64,000 nucleotides of DNA from Takakia lepidozioides (taxonomy: Eukaryota > Streptophyta > Takakiopsida > Takakiales > Takakiaceae): contig CM060732.1 of the NCBI GenBank assembly GCA_030704615.1, positions 58,571,053 to 58,635,052 on the forward strand, written 5' to 3'. The notes beneath the pieces were generated by a model. That model did no database searches. It was given only the letters and a program-made list of their open reading frames with translations, and was not told the origin of the DNA. Positions 22,291 through 32,573 of this stretch are shown here, one piece after another. The position numbers and the translations under genes are program-made. Positions within the stretch are counted from its first letter, which is position 1; each line of letters begins with the position of its first letter.

Positions 22291-22377
22291 TGTCGTGCGC
22301 ATACGTATCGCTACACAACTACATCGTTGTCCAAACTACACCATACATATATGCACAATAAAGTAGTCTACCACAAT
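22291..22377 (-). repeat. Element C terminal repeat B1
   Basis: The copy of B2 that lies between the polypurine tract and A2. Its junction with A2 is the 12-bp palindrome CGACAGCTGTCG at 22284-22295. Confidence 0.9.
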
Positions 22378-22390
22378 CGCCCCCCTAGCT
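22378..22390 (-). other. Element C polypurine tract
   Basis: AGCTAGGGGGGCG on the minus strand, directly before B1. The same sequence precedes B1 in element D (46494-46506), so it is conserved. Confidence 0.7.
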
Positions 22391-22635
22391 GGTGGAAAGG
22401 TCCCTCTAACTCCAGATAGCTACAAGATGTAATAGCCACAGCCGTACTAAGTCCCCTATCACTGTCCCTGTTGTACTCAAACTCTGTAGACCAAGAGGCC
22501 GGATACAAGAGTAGCCCCATCGTTAGTCGTCGTCTTACAATCTGTGAACTTGAGCCAGGATATCGTGTGTTCAAGGTCTCATAGTAGCTTGGCCTTGCGT
22601 TTCTTGTTAGCCTTCCATGGTTGTATCCACTCCCA

Positions 22636-22784
22636 CTATCCAATGCAATGTGGACATAACCAATCCCCATCCGGAACCATCTCAAGAGGTGGAGTCAAGC
22701 ATCCCATATGCCAACCTCTAGAGCATCGATCACACACCAGCATGGTGGCTGCCCCTTAGCAGACCCACACAACATGCACCTCAA
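22636..22784 (-). pseudogene. Element C PHD finger (frameshifted)
   Basis: After the integrase the frame reads LRCMLCGSAKG. A frame change at about 22755 is needed to continue into CSRGWHMGCLTPPLE and DWLCPHC. Together these give Cys4-His-Cys3 spacing. PHD fingers bind histone H3 tails. The intact equivalent is in element D. It occupies the place where chromoviruses carry a chromodomain. Confidence 0.85.
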
Positions 22785-22849
22785 ACTTGTAGATACCACT
22801 GCCAGGTTTGGGTCAATCCTGCCATCGACATTCGGAAGGTGACATGGCG

Positions 22850-23990
22850 CACAATTACGCACATGGTCCTTCCAAGTTATGCCATCCCGACCCTCCAAGA
22901 TCAAGACGCCTGAGGGCAAGACCTCTCGAACCCTCAAAATAACACGTCCTGCAGTCACATCCAAGGTCGTAGGAGCAGTCTGCTGCAGATAGACATAGTC
23001 ACCAGGGTTGAATCTCCGAACCCCGGGACGATAGCCTCCACCACGTATGGTAGCATACCTCAACGTATCACGATGTTGTGCAATGGCAAGGTTCTCGAAA
23101 GCCATGGGCATGATTTTCTTGAACAACTCTGCACGCTGATCACATGCACGTGCCCACACGTCCGGATCGTCGAGGTTAAGAACTGTAGCAGCTTCTCTAC
23201 GAATGGATGTAGGCAAATCCGGCTCTCGGCCAAAGAGAAGAAGGTATGGTGAGAAGGAGGCAAGTGATGCTTGCTTGCTGAACCTGTAGCCCATGGCTAA
23301 CCAGGGTAATTGAAGGTCCCAATCTCCTAGGTGTCCCTTCTGCAAGCCATACTTGCGCAAACCCCTCTTTACTGTCTGAACAACTCTCTCTGCCAAGCCA
23401 TCGGCCTCAGGATGATCTCGAGAAGTGGTACGGTGGTCTATCAAGGCCTTGTCACACAAAGCCTGAAACTCCCCCAAGAACTCTCTCCCTTGGTCCGTGA
23501 GTACCTCAGCTGGAGCACCGAAGCGGCTAAGTACACAATCTAAGAACGCATACGCAGCTCTCTCACTAGCCTTATCAGGCAACAAAACCAACTCGATCCA
23601 CTTGGAGAAGTGCTCCACCATCACCAAAACGTACTTGTTGTGATGCATGGTCAGTGACAACGGCCCTGCAAAGTCAAGACTCCACCTGTAGCCCAATCCC
23701 ATGATCGGAAGAGGGTGCAATTGTGGAGTAGGGGCGTTGAATGAAGCACGCACCCTGTCACACACCATGCACCTAGCCACAAATTGTTGCACCTCTATGT
23801 GCATATCACGCCACCAATACTGCCCCTGCAGTAGACTATGAGTGCGTCGCACCCCAAAATGCCCCAACTCCTCATGGGCATGCCGCACTAACCGTGCCCG
23901 CTGTGTTGCGTGAGGCACAATCCTCACTTGACCATCCTCCCACACTTGGAGCAGGTGTGTCCCCTCCCACTTGAACCTCTTGGCTTGTTA
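22850..23990 (-). pseudogene. Element C integrase
   Basis: The reading is open from 23945 to beyond the domain. The HHCC region is HEELGHFGVRRTH with CMVCDR. The DDE core is visible in WSLDFAGPL, AEVLTDQGREFLG and DHPEADGLAERVVQ. A C-terminal SH3-like region follows (YVYLQQTAPTTLDVTAGRV, then ITWKDHVRNCAPCHL). All three catalytic residues are present. One upstream TAA (CAA in element D) cuts it from RNase H. Codons match element D closely. Confidence 0.93.
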
Positions 23991-23999
23991 TATGATCCG

Positions 24000-24713
24000 A
24001 TCCCTCTCCTTGGCAGTCACAGTGGCTGCCGTGTCTCCAGTGCGGAGATAGTCCAACACAGCTGAATCCTTATGTATATCTTTGGCGCCACCCTGCTCAT
24101 TGTTGGCCTCAGGGTCCTCAGACACTTGATCTACAGTCATCCCTGTTGCAGGTCCAACCTGGCCTTCCGCTGCCAAGATACACAGAAATGCAGATGCATG
24201 CCATCCGGGCACCATCTCCTCGTCCGTCTCACCATGCCACCGAGCTCCAGTGTCATCCTGCTGGCTCGTGCATGGATTGCGACGCAACCCATCTGCATCC
24301 CGATTGACCAAACCCGGTTGATGCACCACCTGAAAGTCATACTCTTGAAGGATGAGTGCCCACCGTGCAAGCTTCCCCGTAAGCTTGTCCGACTCCATCA
24401 ACCACTTGAGTGGTTGGTGATCCGTGACAAGGGTGAAGAGATTGCCGTATAGATAGCACCTGAAGTGTGCCACGGCCCACACTGCAGCTAAGCATTCTCC
24501 CTCATATGAGCTATACTTAGACTCTGCAGCGTTGTTCGAGCGGCTAGCATAAGCCACTACGAACTCTCTTCCCTCATCATCCACCTGTGTGAGCACCGCT
24601 CCAAGCCCCATCATGCTCCAATCTGTATGCAGCTGAAAAGGACGCCCCCTGATAGGTCGTCTCAAGATGGGCGCCGAGGTCAACCTTGCCTTGAGCTCTT
24701 GAAAAGCTTGTTC
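24000..24713 (-). pseudogene. Element C RNase H and connection
   Basis: FQLHTDWSMMGLGAVLTQ, KYSSYEGECLAAVWAVAHF, VTDHQPLKWLMESD and NRDADGLRRNPC are RNase H motifs of Ty3/gypsy elements. The usual DAS triplet is TDWS. It is separated from RT by a TAG where a glutamine codon is expected. Confidence 0.9.
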
Positions 24714-25769
24714 CTACTCGTCTTCCCACTGCCACTCCTGGTCCACCTTGGTCAGTTTGGTTAGAGCCTTTGCAATGGCACTAAATCCCTTAACAAACCG
24801 TCTATAATAGTTTGCTAACCCCATGAAAGCTCGAACTCGGCTCACATCCGTGGGGCATGGAATCTGTGCAATGGACTCTACCTTAGTCTGCTGTACCCCC
24901 AATCCTCCAGGATATATCGTGTGACCCAGATACTCAATCTGGTTGTGGAAAAACTTGCACTTTCCCGGATGTAACTTCAATCCGTGCACCCTCAAGCGCT
25001 CAAATACCACCTGAAGGTGTCTCTCATGCTCCTCCACCGTAGCACTAAAGATGATGATGTCATCTATGTAGCACCGAGCAAACTCCACCCCTGCTAGAAT
25101 CTTGTTCATGACTCTTTGAAACTTTGCAGGAGCGTTCTTAAGCCCAAATGGTAAGAACCGCCACTGGTATAGGCAATCCTTCCCGTGCTCATTGATCCCC
25201 CAGAATGCCGTCTTCTGCTTATCCGCCTCCTTGATCGGCAACTGGTGATATCCGGATCGTAAATCCAAAGTGCTAAAGACCTTGGCATGCCCAATGGCAT
25301 CAAAGATATCCTCTGGTGTCGGCATGGCATACCTATCGGACTTGGTCTGACGATTTACAGGCCGGTAATCACCGCGCATACGTCTCTCCGTCCAATTGCC
25401 ATAGACATCCTTCTTGGCTGACATCACTGTGGCTGAAGCATACTCTCCCCCAAATAGCTCTACCAAACCAGCCTCCCAAAGGTCCTGAGTTCTCATCTGA
25501 ATCAAGGACCTCTCCATGTCACTGTATCTATAGGGTCTCCGAAAGATTGGCGTGTCAGTAGCCAATTCAATGCGAATCTCTTGACCCTTCAGTGCTCCTA
25601 AGTCCTTCAAACTGAAGGCAAAGCAGTTCTTGTAAGCCCTCAAGAACCGCCGTATACGTCGTCTCTCTCCTCCGGTGATTATAGGTCCAACATCAGGCTC
25701 CCAGTTGTCCTCCGTGACTGCAACCTTGAGTCCAGCAGGCTTAGAGGTAGAGGACGCGTCCTGTGGTTG
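24714..25769 (-). pseudogene. Element C reverse transcriptase
   Basis: A 309-codon open frame covers all RT boxes: IRIELATDTPIFRRPYRYS, DYRPVNRQTKSDRYAMPTP, LDLRSGYHQLPI, RFLPFGLKNAPAKFQRVM, the catalytic CYIDDIIIFS and the thumb region AFMGLANYYRRFVKG. The YIDD aspartates are intact. It is in frame with the methyltransferase region upstream, from which it is separated by a TAG at 25770-25772, also present in element D. Confidence 0.95.
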
Positions 25770-25937
25770 CTATGCTGCAACCTCTTGAGCAGTGACCACT
25801 GCCTCCTCTGTCAGTGACAATGTCTCATCCTGCCCCATCATCCCATTCTTGAGGATCTCCTCAATCCGAGAAAAATCCCCAACCTAATCCATCACCGCCG
25901 CCTTGGCTGCCAACTCCTTCTGAACCTCGAGCACCTC

Positions 25938-26870
25938 CTACGTGTGCCATGGATGCGGCTTGCACCTCGTGGTCCTCACCTGCTCGCCCCCACTTGCTGC
26001 ATGTACCGTCTCGGTAGGCAAGGAGACCATGAAGGGAAGTGTACTCCGTACTCTGCGCTGCTCGGCCATAGCCAAGCTGATAATCCAGGTCAAGCAATTG
26101 AGATCCATTGCTTGCCCCAACACCTGACGACGTGATGCCTCAGAAAGAGATGGCACCGCCATGGTACCAGTGGTAAAACCCATTGCCCGCTCGCGCTCGT
26201 CAGCATTGGGTTCCACTAATTGTTGCAACTGGCTATCCCACAAGAGGCCAGGTCCACCATCCCGAAAAGCATGGGATCTTGGGAAACTGAGCAGTGTAGG
26301 TAATGCTGCTCGTGGTTGACCCACCCTGTTGACCACTGCCAAAGGCGAACGGTCATCGTGTCTCACACGTTGAGACTGCCTCCCTGTGTCCAAAATGCTA
26401 TCCACTGTGAGGTGTGCTGGCCGCTACACCCCATCAAATGCACGCTTGAGCAGTGCGGGTGGCCTCAAATTAGTCCACCATAGCCGTGGACGATGAGCCC
26501 GTGACCCCACTGCAGCTGCATCCAGCAACATTGCTGACCCAAGCCACGACCGGACTTGATGCACACTGGCCATCACCCTGGCCCAAGAATCACCCATCAG
26601 TGGCACATTCTCCAAGATGTATGATGGAGATACAGCTTGATGAAGCTGCAAGTGGCGCAAAACCCGCACCATCTCCCAAAACAGACCCGTCCTTGAGTCT
26701 CGCAATCCATTGCCATGCCCGGCTGATGAATGCCCTTGGCAGGGCCAACCTGCCACTACCAGATCAATGCAGCCAACCTGCTCCAAATCCTGCGCCCCCA
26801 GCAACGAAATGTCTGCTGACAAGGCTTGTTGGTATCCACTCAGTACTCACGCCGTGTCATGCCCCGAGCC
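25938..26870 (-). pseudogene. Element C DNMT3-like cytosine-5 methyltransferase (N-terminal deletion)
   Basis: The enzyme family methylates cytosine at C5 using S-adenosylmethionine. Visible are motif IV with the catalytic cysteine (VVAGWPCQGHSSAGHG), LFWEMVRVLRHL, motif VI (YILENVPLMGDS) and motif VIII (AHRPRLWWTNL). After a TAG at 26424 come a target-recognition region and the C-terminal ERERAMGFTTGT...RRQVLGQAMDLNCLTWII, which aligns with motifs IX-X of DNMT3. SAM-binding motif I is deleted: the protease reading ends in GMTRREY and jumps to ALSADISLLG. It is a catalytically dead copy, but motif order and spacing are clearly DNMT3-type, not the rearranged plant DRM order. Confidence 0.88.
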
Positions 26871-27052
26871 TGCTCTGATCCTCCCAGAGATGTATGTATC
26901 TGGAAAGGACAAGGCTCCATATCCGCCTCCATGAGGCCCAAACCTGCAATAGCAGCTCTGCCCAACATCAGTGGCTGAGCTCCCGAGTCCAACAAGACCC
27001 GCAGTGGCCGGTACTTCTTGCCTGCCGATCCACTCAAAGAGAAAATGTCATC
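26840..27052 (-). pseudogene. Element C aspartic protease
   Basis: PLRVLLDSGAQPLMLGR contains the DSG active site of a retropepsin. It lies in the same frame as gag, separated by a TAG at 27053-27055, and runs into the truncated methyltransferase. It would mature the polyprotein in the particle. Confidence 0.82.
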
Positions 27053-27055
27053 CTA

Positions 27056-29218
27056 GTTGTCTAACAAGACAACTCCAGGTGTCACCATGGCGCGCTCAAA
27101 GGCTGGCATAGCTGACAGCTCCGTCAACCTGGCAGCTGCAGCTTGCCATGGCGCAGCTGTGGCAGTCTTGACCCTCAAATCCGAGGATCCCTCTGCCACT
27201 ACATCTTCCAGTAACTCCACAGAAGATGAAGTGACCTCCCCACTCTCACAGAGTGTTGCTGCTAGTCTGAACACTACAGCTGGTCTTACCCCCGGCGTCG
27301 CAATCATGGTTGCCGAGAACAGTGGGGCTTGACACACAGAGGTGGCTGCCCCCAATAATACACCGGCTGCACTAGCCTTAGTAGCAGGTGTCAGTGATGC
27401 ACGTGTAGCTCTCCCCAATGGCATAGTAACCTCCGCCTCGGTAACAGTCGGGTGAGAACTAGGTGCCATGGATGGCGTCGACACTGTCTCCGCCAATGTG
27501 AATGACTGAGGAAGCCTCGCCTGACGGCTTGCCTCCCTACGCTGTGGATCCAATTCCACCTCTGCACCTCGTGGCTCAGGAACTTGTGGTGCTCCTCGAG
27601 TCACGGTTGCAGCAGACTCCACCTGCTCTAGTGGTAGTGCTACTCCGCACATGAATCCCATCCCTCCGATATCTCCTCCCTCAGGAGCAGGAGGTGGACC
27701 ATCCCGCCTGGGAGCCGGTACCACCTGAGCTGTAACCATGGCAGCGAGCCTCTGCTCTAGCTGCTGAAGCCGGTTGGCCATGCCTTGGTCAACACCCTGA
27801 CCTCCGCGTCCTTGGCCATGTTGAGCTTGCCCTTGGCCTGCACCTCATGCTTGGCCACCTCGTCCTCTCTGGGCTGGTCCACCTCGTCCCCGGCCACCAT
27901 TGTTCCCTTGGAACTGGCCTGGGCGCAACTCAGGATGCAAGTCATAACACTGGGCATTTCCATGCCCATACTTGCCACAATGCCCACACTGCAACTGTGG
28001 AGGCTGTGCTTGTGCCGGCCTTTTACCACTCTCTAGGCAATCTCTCTTGACATGGGGGCCTCCACATGTCCAACATATCACCCCTGGTTGTTGTTGGCTT
28101 GCAAAAGATGCTACTGGCCCCTGCACCTGAGGTCCCCTATAAGCTCCATGAAATTTGGGTTGGGAAACCTTGCCCCCCTGACCACGCTGTTGGGCAGTCC
28201 CTTGTGCCTGTGGGCTAGCAGCTGCGCCTCGTGCAGGCATGTCTTTGCCAAATCCAATGGTAACAACTCGCTCCTCCACCATGTTGAGCTCAATCCGCTC
28301 AGCCAGCAGAAACACATCTGCTAATGTGGGTTGGGCTGCTTGTAACAGGGTTGCATCCCGCACCCTTCTCCTGAGCTCCTTGTCCAAAATTCCATACCAG
28401 AATTGGATTGCCTGAGCATCAATAACCCCTTGGGTCACACTTATCAAGCGCCTCATACGAGTATAGGCCTCTCGCAAGCTCTCACTGGGTTTGCGCTGGA
28501 AGTCTTGCAAACTTCGCAGCTTCTCTGTCCGTACACCTTGGTAGTTCCTCCGCAACTCCACCACCGGGTTGAATCTAGGCACATGTGTTGTAGTCGTGGC
28601 AGGGGGAGTAGTAGCACCTTTTGAACTGGTACCACCTGCAGAAGTACCGGCACTACTTGTTCCACTACTAGTGCTGGCAGTGGGAGATATTGGTACTGAT
28701 GCAGCTACTAGTCGCGTCGTGCCTCAAGTAATGGAGACGTAATCAGGTGACCAATACATCCTCCACTCCTCAATCTCTGCTTCATGTCCTCGCCTGAACT
28801 CGTGGTAATCGTCCATAGGCAGGCCTTCCAAATGCTGGAACAGTCCCTTCCACGCCATGAATGGGATGAATAGCTGTGGATTGCGCATCTACTGCAAATC
28901 ACACCAGCTGTCGAACTCCTGGATAAAGTCATCCAACTCGATTGTGCCCACAGCTCCAGAGTACCTACGAGGCCCCTTGGTAGCTCCATACATCTCCTCC
29001 ATGTCGTCCCACAACAATGGCGAATGAAACTGCACACCTGTTGATGAAGCCTCCGAGTCTGTGTCTGACTCTGCATTAGTTGAGGGTGGAGGTGAAGGTG
29101 GTCTGAAACGAACACCTCGTCTGGTGAACCCATTCTCATTGCTACTGCATGTAGCCGTACTCCCCTCAGAACCCCTGGGTAACTCCGTGATGATACTCAC
29201 AATGTGCACCTCCCCCAT
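27056..29218 (-). pseudogene. gag: Element C gag with two zinc knuckles
   Basis: One frame runs from ATG 29218 to 27056, broken only by TAG 28889, TGA 28724 and TGA 27845. Order: an acidic N-terminus, a gag domain (RRNYQGVRTEKLRSLQDFQR, SESLREAYTRMRRLISVTQG, FWYGILDKELRRRVRDATLL), two CCHC knuckles (CWTCGGPHVKRDC; CGHCGKYGHGNAQC), then a long Ala/Pro/Thr-rich linker to protease. Two of the stops read Arg if CGA-to-TGA change is assumed. The ATG follows a weak PBS by a few bases. Confidence 0.88.
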
Positions 29219-29230
29219 GTGACACTATAA

Positions 29231-29244
29231 GGCTCTAGTACTAA
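29231..29244 (-). other. Possible degenerate primer-binding site upstream of element C gag
   Basis: The minus strand reads TTAGTACTAGAGCC, three mismatches from TTGGTATCAGAGCC. If real, an LTR should end near 29245. The adjacent sequence is repeat R2, not A1, which leaves the 5' structure of C unresolved. Confidence 0.45.
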
Positions 29245-29299
29245 TTCTAATAGTGACACGGGTTGGCACCTGTTGCAGTTTAAGGGTCATATCCCAGTG

Positions 29300-29690
29300 G
29301 CTCAGGGCACCTGCACCTGCATCCACCGCAAGAACTCCTATGGTTGGCTGGTCATCAACCCAGTCTCACCATAGAAGAAACACGGGTGGTCTTGCTAGTC
29401 ATCACTCCAGCCTCACCACCGACAACATACTCTAGGATTGACCGCTGATCAAATCCGGCCTAATCCCTATGAAAGCAAGCGCCCACACAAAACCAACATG
29501 GCGCACAGTCAAGCATGTAGGTGTTGGGGGAGATCCAAACACAAGAAATCAAAACATCAACACCCCCACACCAAAATCCATCTACAGTGCCGATCCTACA
29601 GAATATCCCAGCCCAAAACCCCGGACTGACTGGCCTCCACCAAGAGAGGCTTCGGCAACTACAAGTACAAAGTAATGGAAATAGTAAAGA
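29300..29690 (+). repeat. Dispersed repeat R2, copy b
   Basis: It matches 3600-4032 in inverted orientation. It sits between gag of C and an unidentified ORF. In both locations it abuts LTR-related sequence, so it may itself be part of an LTR from another family. Confidence 0.75.
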
Positions 29691-29774
29691 GAGGGAGGGG
29701 AAGAATAGAAGCTTGACCAAGCAAGATCTAATCCTGATCTATGCTATCAACTGCCAGACTTCTCTCAAAGTGCC

Positions 29775-30488
29775 TCACTCTGCATGATGGTAAGGTATAG
29801 GAGGTATATCTATGTCCAGAAACCTGCCACTAAACTTGTCCCAAGCTACAGTAGCTCGCTCTAACCAACCCTCCTCCTCTTTCTGCCAGGTAGAGACAAA
29901 GCAATACTCCCCTATCTCCCGCTCACTGAACACTAAAGAAAATAAAGGTAGGGTCTGATAGTCTCTCAACTCGAAAGCTTTGAGACGGTTGCGGGTGTCC
30001 TCATTGCGAATGACTGCATCTCCTTCAAGCAGAACAAACTTATCATTGCTAATAAACCCCCGCTCGTGGTTGCCTTGTGCAGAGTGTGTCTGACTGCAAC
30101 CATGTCTGATTGCACAAACTTGTGTAGCTCCTGCCCCTCTGCTCCAGTATACCACGGCCTTGTGGCTGAACACCTTGGTCCCCGGGGCTGTCTTTGGCTG
30201 TGTTCCAAGCCTAGCTTTCACCCACTTTGGTATTTCACCTACAGCTGCAGAACTGCTGGCTCCAACAGAATTCTGACTGTCCAAAGCAATATTGAGGCCC
30301 TCAACGCCAACTACAGCAGTTTGTTGTCTACTGCTAATGCCTGACTCCCAGTATGCAATCAACTCGTCCAATTGTTCTCCACTCAAATCTGTCTGAGCTC
30401 CTTGGGAAACATAAATCTTGTCCCCTTGTGTGCACAGGCTAAGAGAAGAGACCGGCCCTTCAATTACGTCCTCATTTCCTCCAGCCAT
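29775..30488 (-). CDS. Uncharacterised 237-codon ORF in the leader of element C
   Basis: An uninterrupted ATG-to-stop frame on the coding strand of C, with no recognised domain. It has an acidic N-terminus, a Ser/Ala-rich middle (NSVGASSSAAVGEIPKWVKA), and a C-terminal half with alternating charged and aromatic residues (LRDYQTLPLFSLVFSEREIG, ATVAWDKFSGRFLDIDIP). It could be an accessory protein of C or part of an inserted element. Being intact while gag and pol are full of stops is notable. No homologue comes to mind. Confidence 0.45.
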   Translation of the reverse strand: MAGGNEDVIEGPVSSLSLCTQGDKIYVSQGAQTDLSGEQLDELIAYWESGISSRQQTAVVGVEGLNIALDSQNSVGASSSAAVGEIPKWVKARLGTQPKTAPGTKVFSHKAVVYWSRGAGATQVCAIRHGCSQTHSAQGNHERGFISNDKFVLLEGDAVIRNEDTRNRLKAFELRDYQTLPLFSLVFSEREIGEYCFVSTWQKEEEGWLERATVAWDKFSGRFLDIDIPPIPYHHAE

Positions 30489-30744
30489 ACAAGGAGGACA
30501 TCCACAGATTTGTCTCTCATATAGACCAGAACAGGTTCTAGAAACAGAATTGTAGATCTTTCATGGCACACTCACACTCTAAAAATTCCATAGATTTTTA
30601 GCAGAGTCCAAAAAACTAAAACCAGGTTGAGATAGGTAGATTTCCCCTTTCTGCAGCTACCCCCGCAAAAACTGTACCAAACGGAGCTCATATGACAAAG
30701 ATATGACCAATTAGGCTCTAAATCATTCGAATTAGATCAAAAGG

Positions 30745-30769
30745 TTTTTTTTTTTTTTTTTTTTTTTTT
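30745..30769. repeat. Poly-T run of 25 (poly-A on the minus strand)
   Basis: A homopolymer separating the minus-strand ORF at 29775-30488 from the plus-strand ORF at 31008-32350. It could be the tail of a retroposed sequence on the minus strand, but I found no convincing target duplication. Confidence 0.8.
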
Positions 30770-31007
30770 AACACCAAAACGTTCTCGCCATTAAAAACTG
30801 TTCCTATGTTATCTACGGGTTCCCGAGGCCGTTCTCCGACTATGCTGACTCCGGGGCTTTGATCCTTCACGCTTGTATCATTCTAAACCAAGTAGCTCCC
30901 TGACCCAAGCTCGTATCAACAGTACACACCTCTGCTCAACAGGCTTAGCAACCCATAGGCTACTTATCCCCAACCTCTACACTCTAGTGAAACAGGATCA
31001 GGCCAAG

Positions 31008-32350
31008 ATGAGCAACGAAGAAGAAGGCTCTGCTCAGCTGAGCCCAATTGAAGAAGACGAAGAGGTCAGTGACATGCACGTCTCCGATGAGTCATACTTC
31101 TTTGACGACCAAGTACTGCAACCCAAGTCCGCCCGAGACCCGATAGAGGTCACCAACGAAGAGGTCAACTCGCCCCAGGAAATGCGATCATCCAAGGCCG
31201 ATTTCTCTCCCCAACAAGGAGCCCCTCCGCCTACAGATCCAGCATGCCAGCAGGGGGGGTTCACACCAGCCCCAACCTCAACCGACTTTCCAGCACCATC
31301 AACAGTGACGAAGGCAGCTCACACTCCGAACCCAAGAAATCCAGGGGGCCCCCCTCAAACGAACATCCGTCAATTCTCGAAGGCACTAACTCCCAGTCCC
31401 CGCCGCAACTGTGGATGGGCTATCAGGTCCTCCAACAACATGTGCTGGACCGGAACTGCTCATAATCAAGGAGATGCAATCCACCGCGGAGCTCAAACAG
31501 CTTGGGCTAAAGGCCTCCAAAATCCATGAACTCAGGTACTGCTTGAAAGCTTTTCCCCACGTACCACAATTATATTTCCCTGCCACTAGACCAGATGGGA
31601 AAGATGGGCAGCTGTACCCACTCACCCAGCTTCCAAAGGGCATGAACGTCGACCCCGAATCGGGCCTGTCTGCAATACCACATCACATAATCATACGATT
31701 TGACAAGGATACAGACATGCCCAAGGAGCATGCTCTATACCGTGCAAAGAAAAGGTTCGCAGATATGAACATCCCCTTGGGGAATATTTTGTACTCCCCA
31801 ATCACGGCATACACCAAACATGCAAGCAAACTATGGTCAGGGTCACTCAAAGTCGAGCTGCTGAACCCGACCACTGACGGGATTGCGCTGCTCAAGGGCA
31901 ACAGGGCCTTTGTTATGGCGATGGCTTCCGGGATCAGGCTGCAAGGTAAAATTGAAAAGGCCTTTGACATGCTGGCATCCCCGGACTACCTCTCTCTTTA
32001 CTTGAACAGTGAGACACTGCTGGGCACCATCAGTTACAAGCTCACAATGCACTTCATCATGGAAGCGTACTACCACGATGACGAGTTCAAAATCATGAAC
32101 GTGTACAAGCCAGGCCCTGCAAGAATCCCAGCATATACACGCAGTGGTGTAACAAGCCCCCGACACAGGTGCTAGGCAGGCTGGTGAGATTCAAGCCACA
32201 CACAAATAGCCTGAACGGCTCAGCACCCACTGCCAACGAAATCCTGGAGCGCCTCCAAGTCGCCAATATAAATCAAGCCCAGCCAGCCCAAACGGGGGAT
32301 TCCGACCAATGGTCCTTCTCGCGTTGCAGCATGAGTGCCCTCATAAACTG
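31008..32350 (+). pseudogene. Uncharacterised plus-strand ORF, broken, inside element C
   Basis: The ATG at 31008 opens an acidic N-terminus (MSNEEEGSAQLSPIEEDEE), then a Pro-rich region. After a frame change at about 31400 follows a long compact domain (ELRYCLKAFPHVPQLYFPAT, IIIRFDKDTDMPKEHALYRA, LWSGSLKVELLNPTTDGIAL). A second frame change near 32165 continues to GRLVRFKPHTNSLNGSAPTA and a Gln-rich end. The layout (disordered N-terminus plus a globular nucleic-acid-binding-like domain) would suit a LINE ORF1 or a Gag-like protein, but I cannot assign it. It is antisense to C's genes. Confidence 0.45.
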
Positions 32351-32573
32351 AGCACGGCAGGCCTCCTTGTCTCCCAGGCTGATTATTGTTGGCTTTGAAC
32401 TGTTGCAGCACCACTTCAAATGGTTTCCGCCTTCCTGTTCTGCTCCACTTGGCACACATAGCCAGTCTAACTGCAGACTCCCTGTGACCAAGCTATATTA
32501 TAATAGTGCTTAAAAACAAAAAACATTGTATCTAGCTTAGCACTAGAAAACTAGATAGAGCATCTCTCTCGAG

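Noticed and set aside
21850-22377. B-A-B end of C explained only by two overlapping insertions or a single misjoined two-LTR circle
   Set aside because: Element D has the same B-A-B order with a different A sequence, so a one-off accident is unlikely; it remains an alternative for individual copies.
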